A DNA stretch of 64,000 nucleotides from UBA9676 sp963837105 (GTDB lineage: Bacteria; Actinomycetota; Actinomycetes; Streptosporangiales; Streptosporangiaceae), in the NCBI GenBank assembly GCA_963837105.1, contig CAWIMG010000029.1:1-64000 (forward strand). The letters are read 5' to 3'. The position numbers were made by a program, and so were the translations under genes. Position 1 is the first letter of the stretch. Each line of letters opens with the position of its first letter. The notes under the pieces were generated by a model that had not been told where the DNA came from, made no database searches, and was given only the letters and a program-made list of their open reading frames with translations. Shown here piece by piece: positions 18,502 to 27,842 of the stretch.

Positions 18502-18711
18502 CTACTGGTCCGGTGAACCCGCGGGGTCGCCACCGTTGTCGCGCCGGTCCAGCGCGACCTGGACCGCCTGGGCGGCCCGGTCCTGGTAGCCGGCTGGCCG
18601 GGCAGCGCCGTTCGGCCTGGTGCTGGGCCGGTGCCGGGGGCGCGGCCGCCCGTCCGGTGTCTGGCGGCCGCCCGCGGGCGTGGCCTGGTCCCAGCGGTAC
18701 ATGTCATACAC
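18502..18711 (-). CDS. Small conserved-type protein between serA and leuB
   Basis: A 69-residue, mostly disordered and hydrophilic protein starting MYDMYRWDQA from a GTG with AGGAGA upstream at good spacing. The C-terminal part AAQAVQVALDRRDNGGD looks like the conserved end of small unnamed ORFs that I recall between serA and leuB in other actinobacteria. The middle is rich in Pro, Arg and Gly. It ends nine bases before leuB, so it is probably co-transcribed. The function is unknown; the conserved ends argue that it is a real protein. Confidence 0.7.
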   Translation of the reverse strand: MYDMYRWDQATPAGGRQTPDGRPRPRHRPSTRPNGAARPAGYQDRAAQAVQVALDRRDNGGDPAGSPDQ

Positions 18712-18754
18712 GGTGAATCTCTCCTGATATCTCGGGGTGAGGCCGGCTGCGGCC

Positions 18755-20347
18755 TCAGGTCATCTCCAGGTCGACCGACCGGCCTACCACGGCGCCGATG
18801 GTGGCGATGATGTCGTCCAGCACCACTGGCGGGAGCGCGGAGTCCACGGTGAGCACGATCAGCGCATGGCCGCCGCGGGCATCCCGGCAGACCTGCATGC
18901 CGGCGATGTTGATGCCCTCGCCGCCCAGGATCTGGCCGACCACGCCGACGATGCCGGGACGGTCGGTGTAGGTCAGGAAGGCCATGTGCCCGGCCAGCGC
19001 GATCTCCATGTCGAAGCCGTTGACCTCGACCAGCTTCTCGATCTGGTGCGGGCCGGTCAGGGTGCCGCTGACCGACACCCGCTGGCCACCGGGCAGCGTC
19101 CCGCGCAAGGTGACCAGGTTCCGCCAGTCCGGGCTGTCGCCGCTGGTGACCAGGCTCACCTCCACCCCGCGCTGGCTGGCCAGCAGCGGCGCGTTGACGT
19201 AGGTGACGGCGTCCTCGACGACGCTGCCGAACACGCCCTTGAGCGCGGCCAGCTGGAGCACCCGCACGTCGTGCCCGGCGATCTCGCCGCGGATCTCCAC
19301 ATCCAGCCGGGCGGCCACACACCCGGCCAGCGCGGTGAAGATCGCGCCCAGCTTCTCCGCCAGCGGCAGCCCCGGCCGGACGTCCTCGTGCACGGCACCG
19401 CCCTGCACGTTGACGGCATCCGGGACGAATTCGCCGGACAGGGCCAGCCGGACCGACCTGGCCACCTGGGTACCCGCCTTCTCCTGCGCCTCGTGGGTGC
19501 TGGCGCCCAGGTGCGGGGTGACCACCACGCTGGGGAAGCCGAACAGCGGGCTGTCGGTGCACGGCTCGGTGGCGAACACGTCGATGCCCGCACCGGCCAC
19601 CCGGCCATCTTTCAGCGCGACGGCCAGCGCGTGCTCGTCCACGATCCCGCCCCGGGCCGCGTTGACGATCCGCACCCCCGGCTTGACCAGTCGCAGCTCC
19701 CGCTCGCCGATCAGCCCGGCCGTTTCCGCATTCTTCGGCAGGTGCACGCTGATGAAGTCGGCCTGCGCCAGCAGTTCCTCCAGGCTGACCAGGGCGACCC
19801 CGAGCTGGGCCGCCCGGGCGGTCGGCACGTAGGGGTCGTAGGCGATCACCCGCATGCCGAACGCGGCCAGCCGCTGGGCCACCAGCACCCCGATCCGGCC
19901 CAGGCCGAGCAGGCCGGCCACCTTCTGGTCCAGTTCGGCGCCGGTGAACTCCGAGCGCTTCCACTCCCCGGCCTTGAGCGAGGCCATCGCCTGGGGCACG
20001 TTGCGCGCCACCGCGAGCAGCAGCCCGACCGCGTGCTCGGCCGCGCTGACGATGTTCGAGCTGGGCGCGTTCACCACCATCACGCCCGCGGCGGTGGCAG
20101 CCTCCACGTCCACGTTGTCCAGGCCCACCCCGGCCCGGGCCACCACCCGCAGCCCCGGCGCGTGCGCCAGTGCCTCCGCGTCGATCCTGGTCGAGCTGCG
20201 GATGATCACCGCGTCCGCCCCCGCTAGCGCGGGCAGCAGCGCCGGCCGGTCCGCGCCGTCCGCGTAGCGGACCTCGAAATCGGCTTCGAGCTGGGCAACG
20301 GCGGCCGGTGACAGTTCCTCGGCCACCAGCACAACAGGTTTCCGCAC
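18755..20347 (-). CDS. serA: D-3-phosphoglycerate dehydrogenase
   Basis: It oxidises 3-phosphoglycerate in the first step of serine synthesis. The 530-residue length fits the long actinobacterial type with an NAD domain, an intervening domain and a C-terminal ACT domain. Visible motifs are GLLGLGRIGVLVAQRL (NAD binding), NAARGGIVDE and PHLGASTHEAQEK (catalytic His). The ACT domain (about 455-530) starts at MAFLTYTDRPGIVG and probably senses serine. The start is GTG at 20347. Its place inside the branched-chain cluster is typical for actinobacteria. Confidence 0.94.
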   Translation of the reverse strand: MRKPVVLVAEELSPAAVAQLEADFEVRYADGADRPALLPALAGADAVIIRSSTRIDAEALAHAPGLRVVARAGVGLDNVDVEAATAAGVMVVNAPSSNIVSAAEHAVGLLLAVARNVPQAMASLKAGEWKRSEFTGAELDQKVAGLLGLGRIGVLVAQRLAAFGMRVIAYDPYVPTARAAQLGVALVSLEELLAQADFISVHLPKNAETAGLIGERELRLVKPGVRIVNAARGGIVDEHALAVALKDGRVAGAGIDVFATEPCTDSPLFGFPSVVVTPHLGASTHEAQEKAGTQVARSVRLALSGEFVPDAVNVQGGAVHEDVRPGLPLAEKLGAIFTALAGCVAARLDVEIRGEIAGHDVRVLQLAALKGVFGSVVEDAVTYVNAPLLASQRGVEVSLVTSGDSPDWRNLVTLRGTLPGGQRVSVSGTLTGPHQIEKLVEVNGFDMEIALAGHMAFLTYTDRPGIVGVVGQILGGEGINIAGMQVCRDARGGHALIVLTVDSALPPVVLDDIIATIGAVVGRSVDLEMT

Positions 20348-20410
20348 GATGCTAGCCTTCCGGGCGCTGACGTGGGACGCCGCAGAGTCTAGCCGGGCTT
20401 GTGAATGCTT

Positions 20411-21426
20411 TCACGAACTGGCTGGCCCCTCGTCGTCCGCGGCCAGCCAGCTCATCAGCGGCCGCAGCCGGGCGCCCACCTGCTCGATCTGCTCGGCGTG
20501 CAGTGCCTCGCGGCGCTTGAGGAAGTTCGGCCGCCCGCTGTCGAACTCCTCGACCAGTTCGGCGGTGAACCTGCCGTCCCGGATCTCGGCCAGGATGCGC
20601 CGCATCTCTTCCTTGGTCCGCTCGTCGACGAGCCGCGGCCCGCGGGTGTAGCCGCCGTACTCGGCCGTGTCCGAGACCGACCAGTACATCTTGGACAGGC
20701 CGCCCTCATACATGAGGTTGACGATCAGCTTCATCTCGTGCAGGCACTCGAAGTAGGCGACCTCCGGCTGGTAGCCGGCCTCGACCAGGGTGTCGAACCC
20801 CGCCTTGATCAGCTCGGACACCCCGCCGCAGAGCACGGTCTGCTCGCCGAACAGGTCGGTCTCGGTTTCCTCGGCGAAGGTGGTGGCCAGTGCGCCGGCC
20901 GGGTGCCACCGATCGCCTTGGCGTAGGCGAGGGTGAGCGGCCAGGCCTGCCCGCTCGCATCCCGCTCCACCGCGACCAGCACCGGCACCCCGCGCCCCTC
21001 GGCGAACTGGCGCCGGACCAGGTGGCCCGGCCCCTTGGGGGCGACCATGCACACGTCCACCCCGGGCGGCGGGTCGATCAGCTGGTACCGGATGTTCAGC
21101 CCGTGCGCGAAGAACAGCGCGTCTCCCTCGTCCAGGCCGGGCGCGATCGCGCTGGCATACAGCGAGCGCTGGATGTGGTCCGGCGCCAGCACCATGATCA
21201 GGTCGGCTTCCTCGCAGGCCCGTTCCGGGGTGGTGACCCGCAGCCCCTCGTTGGCGGCGCGCTCCCGGCTGGCCGACCCCTCCGGCAGCCCTACCCGGAC
21301 ATCCACCCCGGAGTCCCGCAGCGACAGCGCGTGCGCGTGGCCCTGGCTGCCGTAACCGAGCACCGCCACATGGCGGCCCTGGATGACGCCGAGATCGGCG
21401 CGGTCGTCGTAGTAGATATCTGCCAT
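20411..21426 (-). CDS. ilvC: Ketol-acid reductoisomerase (one frameshift in the sequence as given)
   Basis: It converts acetolactate and acetohydroxybutyrate to dihydroxy acids with NADPH and Mg. The N-terminal frame from ATG 21426 has AVLGYGSQGHAHALSLRDSG and MVAPKGPGHLVR. Near 20900 the text YAKAIGGTR should continue with AGALATTFAEETETDLFGEQ, but one G is missing from a G run (ACCCGGCCGG instead of ACCCGGGCCGG); adding it joins the frames. The C-terminal domain carries LFGEQTVLCGG, ECLHEMKLIVNLMYEGG and the SDTAEYGGY block. A homopolymer deletion in an essential-type gene suggests assembly error. Confidence 0.92.
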
Positions 21427-21489
21427 CGCTTGCTCTTCGCTCCCTCGTCCTTGGTGTCTGAGTGGTTCCCGGCCTGGGCGCGGGAGTGG

Positions 21490-22071
21490 CTACTGGGCCT
21501 GGCCGGACGCCGGGCGGTCCAGCGGCCGCAGCGCCCGGTCGGTGATCGACTTGCTGCCCCGGCCCAGGGCGACCATCCCGGACTGCACCAGTTCCTTGAT
21601 CCCAAACGGCTCCAGCACCCTGATCAGCGCGTCCAGCTTCTCGCGGTTGCCGGTGGCCTCGACCGTGACCGCGTCCTGGGCCACGTCCACCACCTTGGCC
21701 CGGAACAGCGCCACCGTCTCCAGCACCCGCGACCTGCTCTCGGCATCCGCCCTGACCTTGACCAGCAGCAGTTCCCGCTGCACCGAGACCGCCTGATCCA
21801 GTTCCACGATCTTGATCACGTTGATCAGCTTGTTGAGCTGCTTGGTGACCTGCTCCAGCGGGTGCTCGGCGCAGTTGACCACGATGGTCATCCGGGAGAT
21901 CTCCTCGTGCTCGGTCGGCCCGACCGCCAGCGAGTCGATGTTGAATCCCCGGCGGGAGAACAGCCCGGCCGCCCGGACCAGCACTCCCGGCTTGTTCTCC
22001 ACCAGCACCGACAGCGTGTGCCGGGCGGCGGCCAGATCCTGCTCCCGCAATCGCGGCTGAAGGCTGTTCAT
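21490..22071 (-). CDS. ilvN: Acetolactate synthase small (regulatory) subunit
   Basis: The 193-residue regulatory subunit binds valine through an N-terminal ACT domain (HTLSVLVENKPGVLVRAAGLFSRRGFNIDSLAVGPTE) and stimulates IlvB. A C-terminal domain follows (about 100-175) with VEATGNREKLDALIRVLEPFGIKELVQSGMVALGRG. Its ATG overlaps the ilvB stop codon (ATGA), so the subunits are translationally coupled. ilvC begins 63 bases further on. Confidence 0.94.
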   Translation of the reverse strand: MNSLQPRLREQDLAAARHTLSVLVENKPGVLVRAAGLFSRRGFNIDSLAVGPTEHEEISRMTIVVNCAEHPLEQVTKQLNKLINVIKIVELDQAVSVQRELLLVKVRADAESRSRVLETVALFRAKVVDVAQDAVTVEATGNREKLDALIRVLEPFGIKELVQSGMVALGRGSKSITDRALRPLDRPASGQAQ

Positions 22072-24068
22072 TCGGTCACATCCCAGTCCGGGGCCATGTC
22101 GCGGGCCAGCTTGATGTCGTCGTTACCGGTCCCGGCCGCCACCATCGGCCACACCATCGCGTCCCGGTGGACGATGAAGTCGATCACCACCGGCCGGTCG
22201 CTGATCTGCATGGCCTGCTCGATGATGGCGTCCACGTCCGCCGCCTTCTCACACCGCAGGCCCACGCAGCCATACGCCTCGGCGAGCCGGACGAAGTCGG
22301 GCACACGGGTGCCGAGCTGGGCCGGCCCGGTCTCGGCCGGGCCGGGCGGCGCGGCGGCGGCCCGGTCCAGGTCGGTGTTGGAGTACCGCTCGTTGTAGAA
22401 CAGCGTCTGCCACTGCCGGACCATGCCGAGATTGCCGTTGTTGATGATGGCGATCTTGACCGGGATCCCCTCCACGGTGCAGGTGGCCAGTTCCTGGTTG
22501 GTCATCTGGAAGCAGCCGTCGCCGTCGATCGCCCACACCGCCGCGTCCGGGCGGCCCACCTTGGCGCCCATCGCGGCCGGCACGGCGTACCCCATCGTGC
22601 CCAGGCCACCTGAGTTCAGCCAGTGCCCGGGGCGCTCGTGGCTGATGAACTGGGCGGCCCACATCTGGTGCTGGCCGACCCCGGCCACATAGACCGCGTC
22701 CGGGCCCACCAGCTTGCCGATCCGCTCGATCACGAACTGCGGGGCCAGCGAGCCGTCGTCCGGCTCGGTGTAGCCCAGCGGGTAGGTGTTGCGCCAGGCG
22801 TCCAGCTGCGACCACCAGGCCGTCAGGTCGGCGCGGTGGCCGGCCTCGTGCTCGGCCTGAACCGCGGCCAGCAGTTCGGTGATGACCTCCTTGCAGTCGC
22901 CGACGATGGGCACGTCCGCCCGCCGGTTCTTGGAGATCTCCGCTGGGTCGATGTCGGCGTGCACGACCGCCGCGCCGGGTGCGAAGCTGTCCAGCCGGCC
23001 GGTCACCCGGTCGTCGAACCTGGCACCCAGCGCCACCAGCAGATCCGCCTTCTGCAGTGCCCCGACCGCCGCCACCGAGCCGTGCATGCCGGGCATGCCC
23101 ACGTTCTGCGGGTGACTACTCGGGAAGCCGCCGCGGGCCATCAAGGTGGTGACCACCGGCATGCCGGTGAGCTCGGCCAGCGCGAGCAGTTCGGCGCTGG
23201 CATCCGCCTTGATCACCCCGCCACCGACGTACAGCACCGGCCGCTGGGCGGCCATCATCAGCCGCGCCGCCTCCCGCACCTGCCGCGAATGCGGGCGGGT
23301 CACCGGGTGGTAGCCCGGCAGGTCGAACGGGACCGGCCAGCGGAAGGTGGTGGTCGCCTGCAGCGCGTCCTTGGCGATGTCCACCAGCACCGGGCCGGGC
23401 CGGCCGGTGCTGGCGACGTGGAACGCCTCGGCGACCGTCCGGGCGATGTCGTCGGCCCGGGTGACCAGGAAGTTGTGCTTGGTGATCGGCAGGGTGATGC
23501 CGGCGATGTCGGCTTCCTGGAACCCGTCCGTGCCGATCAGCCCGGACGCCACCTGGCCGGTGATGGCCACCACCGGGACCGAGTCCATGTAGGCGTCGGC
23601 GAGCGGGGTCACCAGGTTGGTGGCACCCGGGCCCGAGGTCGCCATGCAGACCCCCGGACGGCCGGTGACCTGGGCGTACCCGGCGGCCGCGTGACCAGCG
23701 CCCTGCTCGTGCCGGACCAGGATGTGCCGCACGCTGGGGGAGTCGAACAGCGGGTCGTAGGCGGGCAGGATCGCCCCGCCCGGGATACCGAAGACGACGT
23801 CCACCCCCAGCCGCTCCAGCGCGGCGACCAGAGCCTGGGCTCCGGTCAGCGTCCGGGCCTCGGCCGGGGCAGCCAGGCCCTGGCCGGGAGTGACCGGGGC
23901 CTGGCTGGGGGCGGCGGTCGTGCCAGGCCGGTCCGGGCGCGCCACCGTCGCGGCCTGCTGGGCCGCGGCACGGGCAGCGAGGTCACGCGGCGATGGCCCA
24001 TGACCCTGGCGCGCCGACTCCGGCAGCCCGGCTTGTGGGCCGGCTGCCGTCGTAGTCTGGTCAGTCAT
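22068..24068 (-). CDS. ilvB: Acetolactate synthase large (catalytic) subunit
   Basis: This ThDP- and FAD-dependent enzyme makes acetolactate or acetohydroxybutyrate, the first common step to Val, Leu and Ile. The 666-residue protein has a long Ala/Pro/Gln-rich N-terminal extension (about 80 residues). It is followed by ALERLGVDVVFGIPGGAILP, the catalytic Glu in RHEQGAGHAAAGYA, and the ThDP motif beginning IDGDGCFQMTNQELAT and ending with an NNGN-type loop. ATG 24068 has GAGGAACC upstream. A leader peptide and terminator precede it. Confidence 0.94.
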   Translation of the reverse strand: MTDQTTTAAGPQAGLPESARQGHGPSPRDLAARAAAQQAATVARPDRPGTTAAPSQAPVTPGQGLAAPAEARTLTGAQALVAALERLGVDVVFGIPGGAILPAYDPLFDSPSVRHILVRHEQGAGHAAAGYAQVTGRPGVCMATSGPGATNLVTPLADAYMDSVPVVAITGQVASGLIGTDGFQEADIAGITLPITKHNFLVTRADDIARTVAEAFHVASTGRPGPVLVDIAKDALQATTTFRWPVPFDLPGYHPVTRPHSRQVREAARLMMAAQRPVLYVGGGVIKADASAELLALAELTGMPVVTTLMARGGFPSSHPQNVGMPGMHGSVAAVGALQKADLLVALGARFDDRVTGRLDSFAPGAAVVHADIDPAEISKNRRADVPIVGDCKEVITELLAAVQAEHEAGHRADLTAWWSQLDAWRNTYPLGYTEPDDGSLAPQFVIERIGKLVGPDAVYVAGVGQHQMWAAQFISHERPGHWLNSGGLGTMGYAVPAAMGAKVGRPDAAVWAIDGDGCFQMTNQELATCTVEGIPVKIAIINNGNLGMVRQWQTLFYNERYSNTDLDRAAAAPPGPAETGPAQLGTRVPDFVRLAEAYGCVGLRCEKAADVDAIIEQAMQISDRPVVIDFIVHRDAMVWPMVAAGTGNDDIKLARDMAPDWDVTE

Positions 24069-24110
24069 CTTCGATGGTTCCTCATCTAGAGTCACTGCGG
24101 CGCTGGCAAC

Positions 24111-24145
24111 AAAAAACCCCTCGCGCCCAGCGGGCAGTCGAGGGG
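24111..24145 (-). terminator. Attenuator terminator upstream of ilvB
   Basis: CCCCTCG (24145-24139) pairs with CGAGGGG (24123-24117), with extra GC pairs possible inside, followed on the minus strand by six T (24116-24111) and TTGTTG-like bases. It lies between the leader peptide and ilvB. Confidence 0.9.
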
Positions 24146-24146
24146 A

Positions 24147-24178
24147 GCGCGTGGGTTGCTGGTCAGCTACCCACGCGC
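24147..24178 (-). promoter_or_regulatory. Pause hairpin overlapping the ilvB leader codons
   Basis: GCGCGTGGGT (24178-24169) and ACCCACGCGC (24156-24147) form a perfect 10-bp stem around a 12-base loop that contains the leader stop codon. This is the usual place of the pause (1:2) helix in ribosome-mediated attenuators. A ribosome held upstream would disrupt it. Confidence 0.75.
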
Positions 24179-24210
24179 CGGCGAAGTACGATAACGCGGC
24201 CACAAGGCAC
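24163..24210 (-). CDS. ilvB leader peptide
   Basis: A 15-codon frame starting with GTG reads MPCGRVIVLRRRVGS. The run Val-Ile-Val-Leu holds codons for all three branched-chain amino acids, which closely resembles the ilvB leaders known from Streptomyces and Corynebacterium (for example those with ILVLGKRVG). There is no Shine-Dalgarno sequence; a strong promoter match puts the transcription start on the GTG. Shortage of any branched-chain aminoacyl-tRNA should stall the ribosome and release the operon. Confidence 0.87.
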   Translation of the reverse strand: MPCGRVIVLRRRVGS

Positions 24211-24216
24211 GTACCC

Positions 24217-24245
24217 ACTGTGGCCTACCGTGCCCGGCTCGTCAA
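24217..24245 (-). promoter_or_regulatory. ilvB leader promoter
   Basis: TTGACG (24245-24240) and CACAGT (24222-24217) are 17 bases apart. The GTG of the leader peptide starts seven bases after the -10 box, at the expected transcription start, which implies a leaderless leader mRNA. Confidence 0.7.
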
Positions 24246-24290
24246 CTTGAGAGCATTTTCGTCTCGGCATGTGAGACGTCGGCGGCTGGG

Positions 24291-26419
24291 TCAGCAGGCG
24301 GCAGCCTGCGCACCCGGTATCCCGCTGGCCGTTCCGGTCCTGGCATCGCTGCCCGCCACACGGCCGCCGGCACTGCTCGCGGGCCCGGCGCCACCGCCCA
24401 CGGGCCGGCGATCGCCGGGCGGGGCTGCGTCATCGCCGGCGGGCGCCGGTCCGGCCGCTGCCTGGAAGACCTCGACCCGTCCCCCGCCCCCTTCCTTCGC
24501 CTTCGACATCGCCAGGTCGGCCCGCCGCCACACCTGCCCGGCCTGGCTGCGGCTGGCGAAGGCGACGCCGAGACTGGCGGTCAGGCTGACGTCCCGGTCG
24601 GCGGCCCGGAACGGTGGCGCGGCGATACCGCGGGCCAGCCGCTCGGCCATGTCCACCACCTCGTCCGGGCGGCCGGTGCGCTCGATGAGCACGGCGAACT
24701 CGTCCCCGCCCCAGCGGGCCACCGTGTCCTGCGGCGGCACCGCGGCCCGCAGCCGCCGGGCGACCTGGGCCAGCAGCACGTCCCCCGCGCTGTGGCCGTA
24801 TTCCGCGTTGACCGAGGTGAAGTGGTCCAGGTCGATCAGGATCACGCCGTGCAGGGCTGGCTGCGCCGGGACGGTCCCGGCCTCGGCCCGGGCCCGCTGC
24901 TCGGCGTAAGTGCGGTTCGGCAGGCCGGTCAGCCCGTCGTGGAAGGTCAGGTGGGTGACCTGCCGGCGCAGCGCCACCTCCGCGCTCACATCCCTGGCGG
25001 TGATCAGCAGGCAGGCCTGCCCACCCGGCTCCAGATAGCGCGAGACCGTGGCCTCGGCATGCCGCCAGGTGCCGTCCGCGGCCCGGACCCGGCAAGGGTA
25101 GCGGACGACCCGGTCGCCCGCGTCTGCCAGCGCGCGCCGGACCGCCCGGATGCCGCCCGCCCGGTCCTCGGGATGCAGCAGGCCGGACAATGGGGTGCCG
25201 GGCAGGCTGTCCGGCTGGTAGCCATAGCCAGTGACGGCCCGGCTGGCGTACCTGATCACCCCGCCGGTGTCACAGAGCAGGACCACGTCGCTGGTCCGGT
25301 CGGCCAGGTCACCGAACCGCTGGCGGGACTCCTGCCATATCCCGGTCGCCGAATTCGCCCGCCGCAGCAGCCCGGCCAGCCGCACCGCCAGCACCGCCAG
25401 CATGGCACCGGCGAGCACGCCTACCACCGGCCGGTCCGCACTCTCGCCGGTCAGCGCCCAGACCACCAGCACCACCGCGGCCAGCCCGGCCGCCGTGATA
25501 GCTGTGGCGGCCGCGGTGGGTACCGGCCTGGCCCGTCCGGCCCGCCCTGCCCGTCCGGGCGCTGGCCACCCGGGATGAGGCGGCCGGGCAGGGCACCTGC
25601 CCACCGGCCCTCCCCGGCCCAGGGCGCGCACCCGAGCAGCACCAGCCCGGCCGCCTGCACCAGCAGTACCGCTAGCCCCGGTGGCATGCCCAGCATGCGG
25701 GCCCCCACCGCCATCGAGTCCCCGATGGCGACCAGGAGCACCGCCAGGTAAGGCAGCACACCCCGGCGGCCGGCCGCCACGGCGAGCGGCAGGCCGGCGC
25801 CGAGCAGGACCAGGTCGGCGATCGGATGGATCAATTCCACCGCGAACGTGGCCGGGCCCAGCCCGGCGCGCAGGAACACCAGCCGGAAGATGGCCACCCA
25901 GCCGATCAGGAACAGCGCGGAGGCGAGCAGGTAGCCGTCGGCGATGCTGGCCCCGGTCCCGCCTTTGCCCTGCTGCCACCGTGGCGGCCCGGCGAACGGC
26001 CGCGGGCCGCCCGCAGCCCGTCCCTCTACGGCGGGACCCGCCGCCTGCATCTCCGCCGCGGGACCTGCCTGGGCAGCGGAAAGATGGCCCGCGGCCGTGG
26101 GCTCACCGGCGGCTACCCGCCGACCGGCCGCCCGGCGGCCGGCGGCCGCGAGCCGGATCATGCCAGCCGCCATCACCGGGACCACCAGCAGCGCTGGCAG
26201 ATCGCCGAACGAGAGCGGGATGGCCGCGTCCGCCGCCGGGACGGCCAGCAGTTGCACGGTGACCACCCCCGCGCCCCAGAGCGCGGCAGCAATCGCGAAC
26301 CAGCGGTAGGCACGCCGCAGCGGCCCGGTATAGCGGGCCGCGCCCCACCAGAGGCTGACCGCCGCACCGGCTGCCGCCGCCGTTCCCGCCGCTGTCCCTG
26401 CCTGCGAAGCCAGGCTCAT
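24291..26419 (-). CDS. Membrane-anchored PAS-GGDEF diguanylate cyclase (one frameshift)
   Basis: The N-terminal half (from ATG 26419) has about ten hydrophobic segments with an Ala-rich cytoplasmic stretch between. The C-terminal half has a PAS domain (RFGDLADRTSDVVLLCDTGGVIRYAS), a PAC motif and a GGDEF domain with an intact WGGDEFAVL active site, so it should make cyclic di-GMP. No EAL domain follows; the tail is Gly/Ala-rich. The membrane half and the PAS-GGDEF half lie in different frames that meet near 25570 in a GGCC-rich run; one indel joins them. It is the gene immediately upstream of the ilvB promoter, on the same strand. Confidence 0.82.
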
Positions 26420-26924
26420 CGCGATCCACCCGAAGATTCCGGGCGCACCGGTTCTCCTCTCGCCGCATTCGGTCGGACGACCCGCGGGGGCTGGCTGGCG
26501 CGGCCCGCCTTGTGGGCGTCGGTGCCGCCGCTCAGTAGCCGGACCATGACCCGCAACAACGCTGCGCATGGACCAGATACCGCTGAGTCCACCGCGCCGT
26601 CGGAATATGCCCGGCACATGTCATAGGTGACGGTGAGATTCACGCTAGCTGCACTAGGTCACACTTCGATTGCGGGTGCAGACCAGTACGGGCGCGGAAT
26701 CCGGCCTGGCGGCCGCAATCAGCGCAGGCCACCTGCCTGCTGACGGCCGGCGGCGGGCAACCGGGACGAAGCCGGGCCCGCTGGTGACTGGCCCCGGCTC
26801 ACGATGGCCAGCCGCGTGGCCACCCCGGGCTTTCCGTCCGCAGCCGGCATCATGGACGTCTGGCCGGTCCGGACAGGACCTCTGGCCGCTGGCCGGCCGG
26901 TCAGCGGCCGGGTGCGCTGGCGGT
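26420..26924. other. Intergenic region, no gene seen
   Basis: About 500 bases separate the divergent GGDEF gene and the gene at 26925. Open frames here have no family resemblance or ribosome binding sites. The part around 26600-26700 is relatively AT-rich (TCATAGGTGACGGTGAGATT and following) and probably holds promoters, but I cannot assign boxes. Confidence 0.4.
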
Positions 26925-27408
26925 ATGAGCGGGAATGCATTCGTCAGCAGTCATGTCCCGCTGGAGGTTGGCTTTGACGATGCCCGCGACCGGCTGGGGC
27001 TGCTGGCCCAGGACGGCGTTCTGCTGGCTGAGTCCGCGGACGCCTACCGGCAGGGGATCGCCGGGCTGGCACCGGCGGACGGGCCGGTGGCGGGAATGTG
27101 CCGCCTGACCCAGGTTCGATGTGGCGACGTCGCGATGGTGCGCGGCTGTGCCCGGCTGTCGCTGCGCTGGGAGGCGGCCGGGCCCGGCGGTCGCCGTGTT
27201 CCCGGCCCTGGATGCCGACCTGACGCTCTGCCCGGCCGAAGACGCGGCCACTGTGCTGGCCCTGGCGGGGATATACCGGCTGCCTGACCGGATCACAGCG
27301 GACCTGGACCCGGCCGTCGTGCGCCGCCAGGCCGATGTGACCGCCCGCAGCTTCACCGCCCGGGTTGCCAGCGCTCTCGCGCATCCGGCTGGCACGGCAC
27401 TCGGGTAG
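26925..27408 (+). CDS. Small SRPBCC-like protein of unknown function (one frameshift)
   Basis: From ATG 26925 the protein begins with a beta-strand-rich VSSHVPLEVGFDDARDRLGLLA and continues to LRWEAAGPGG. A frame change near 27195 is needed to reach FPALDADLTLCPAEDAATVLALAGIYRLP and a C-terminal helix (VVRRQADVTARSFTARVASAL). Joined, the protein has about 160 residues and the strand-then-long-helix layout of the SRPBCC/START fold, which usually holds a hydrophobic ligand. The family resembles unnamed actinobacterial proteins. Whether the frameshift is real is open. Confidence 0.6.
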
Positions 27409-27842
27409 GCGAGCACAGGCACCCGGCTCCCGGCGGCCCGGGTAGGATCGGGCCTCACCATGGGTGTCTTCGATCAGCCTGCCAGCAGTGGCCGGCCGCA
27501 TGAACCGATCCCGCCAATCTGGCGCATGTTCTGCCGGTGCTCGTTCCGGGCTGGCAGACGGGGCGAGATCACCGTCTGCGGCTGCCGGTCATGGTGGCGG
27601 GTTGGCAGGTACGGCCGGTGGTATGCGATCTCCAGGCGCCGCGCGTTCCGCGCCCTGCTGCCAGATCTGATACGGGATCTCGGCCATTTCGAGCTGACCG
27701 GGGACTGGCCGGGGTAACTGGCCGGTTGCCAGCTGGCCGCTGGCTACGGCTTCCGCACAGGTAACCGATGCGACCGTGGGGAGCCGGCCTGGCCTGCTCC
27801 CCACGGTCGCGGTCGCGCCCACGCCGCTAGCACACGACGGCG
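27409..27842. other. Intergenic region with one strong hairpin
   Basis: No confident gene. A plus-strand frame (27460-27717, 85 codons, Arg/Trp/Cys-rich) has no ribosome binding site and no recognised family, so I do not call it. The hairpin at 27772-27808 is the only clear element. Confidence 0.4.
27772..27808. terminator. Perfect 13-bp hairpin between convergent genes
   Basis: GACCGTGGGGAGC (27772-27784) pairs perfectly with GCTCCCCACGGTC (27796-27808) around 11 bases. It lies 34 bases past the stop of the DUF7144 gene and could end transcription from both sides. There is no U tract on either strand. Confidence 0.6.

Noticed and set aside
27460..27717. 85-codon plus-strand frame
   Set aside because: It has no ribosome binding site, an odd Arg/Trp/Cys content and no recognised family.
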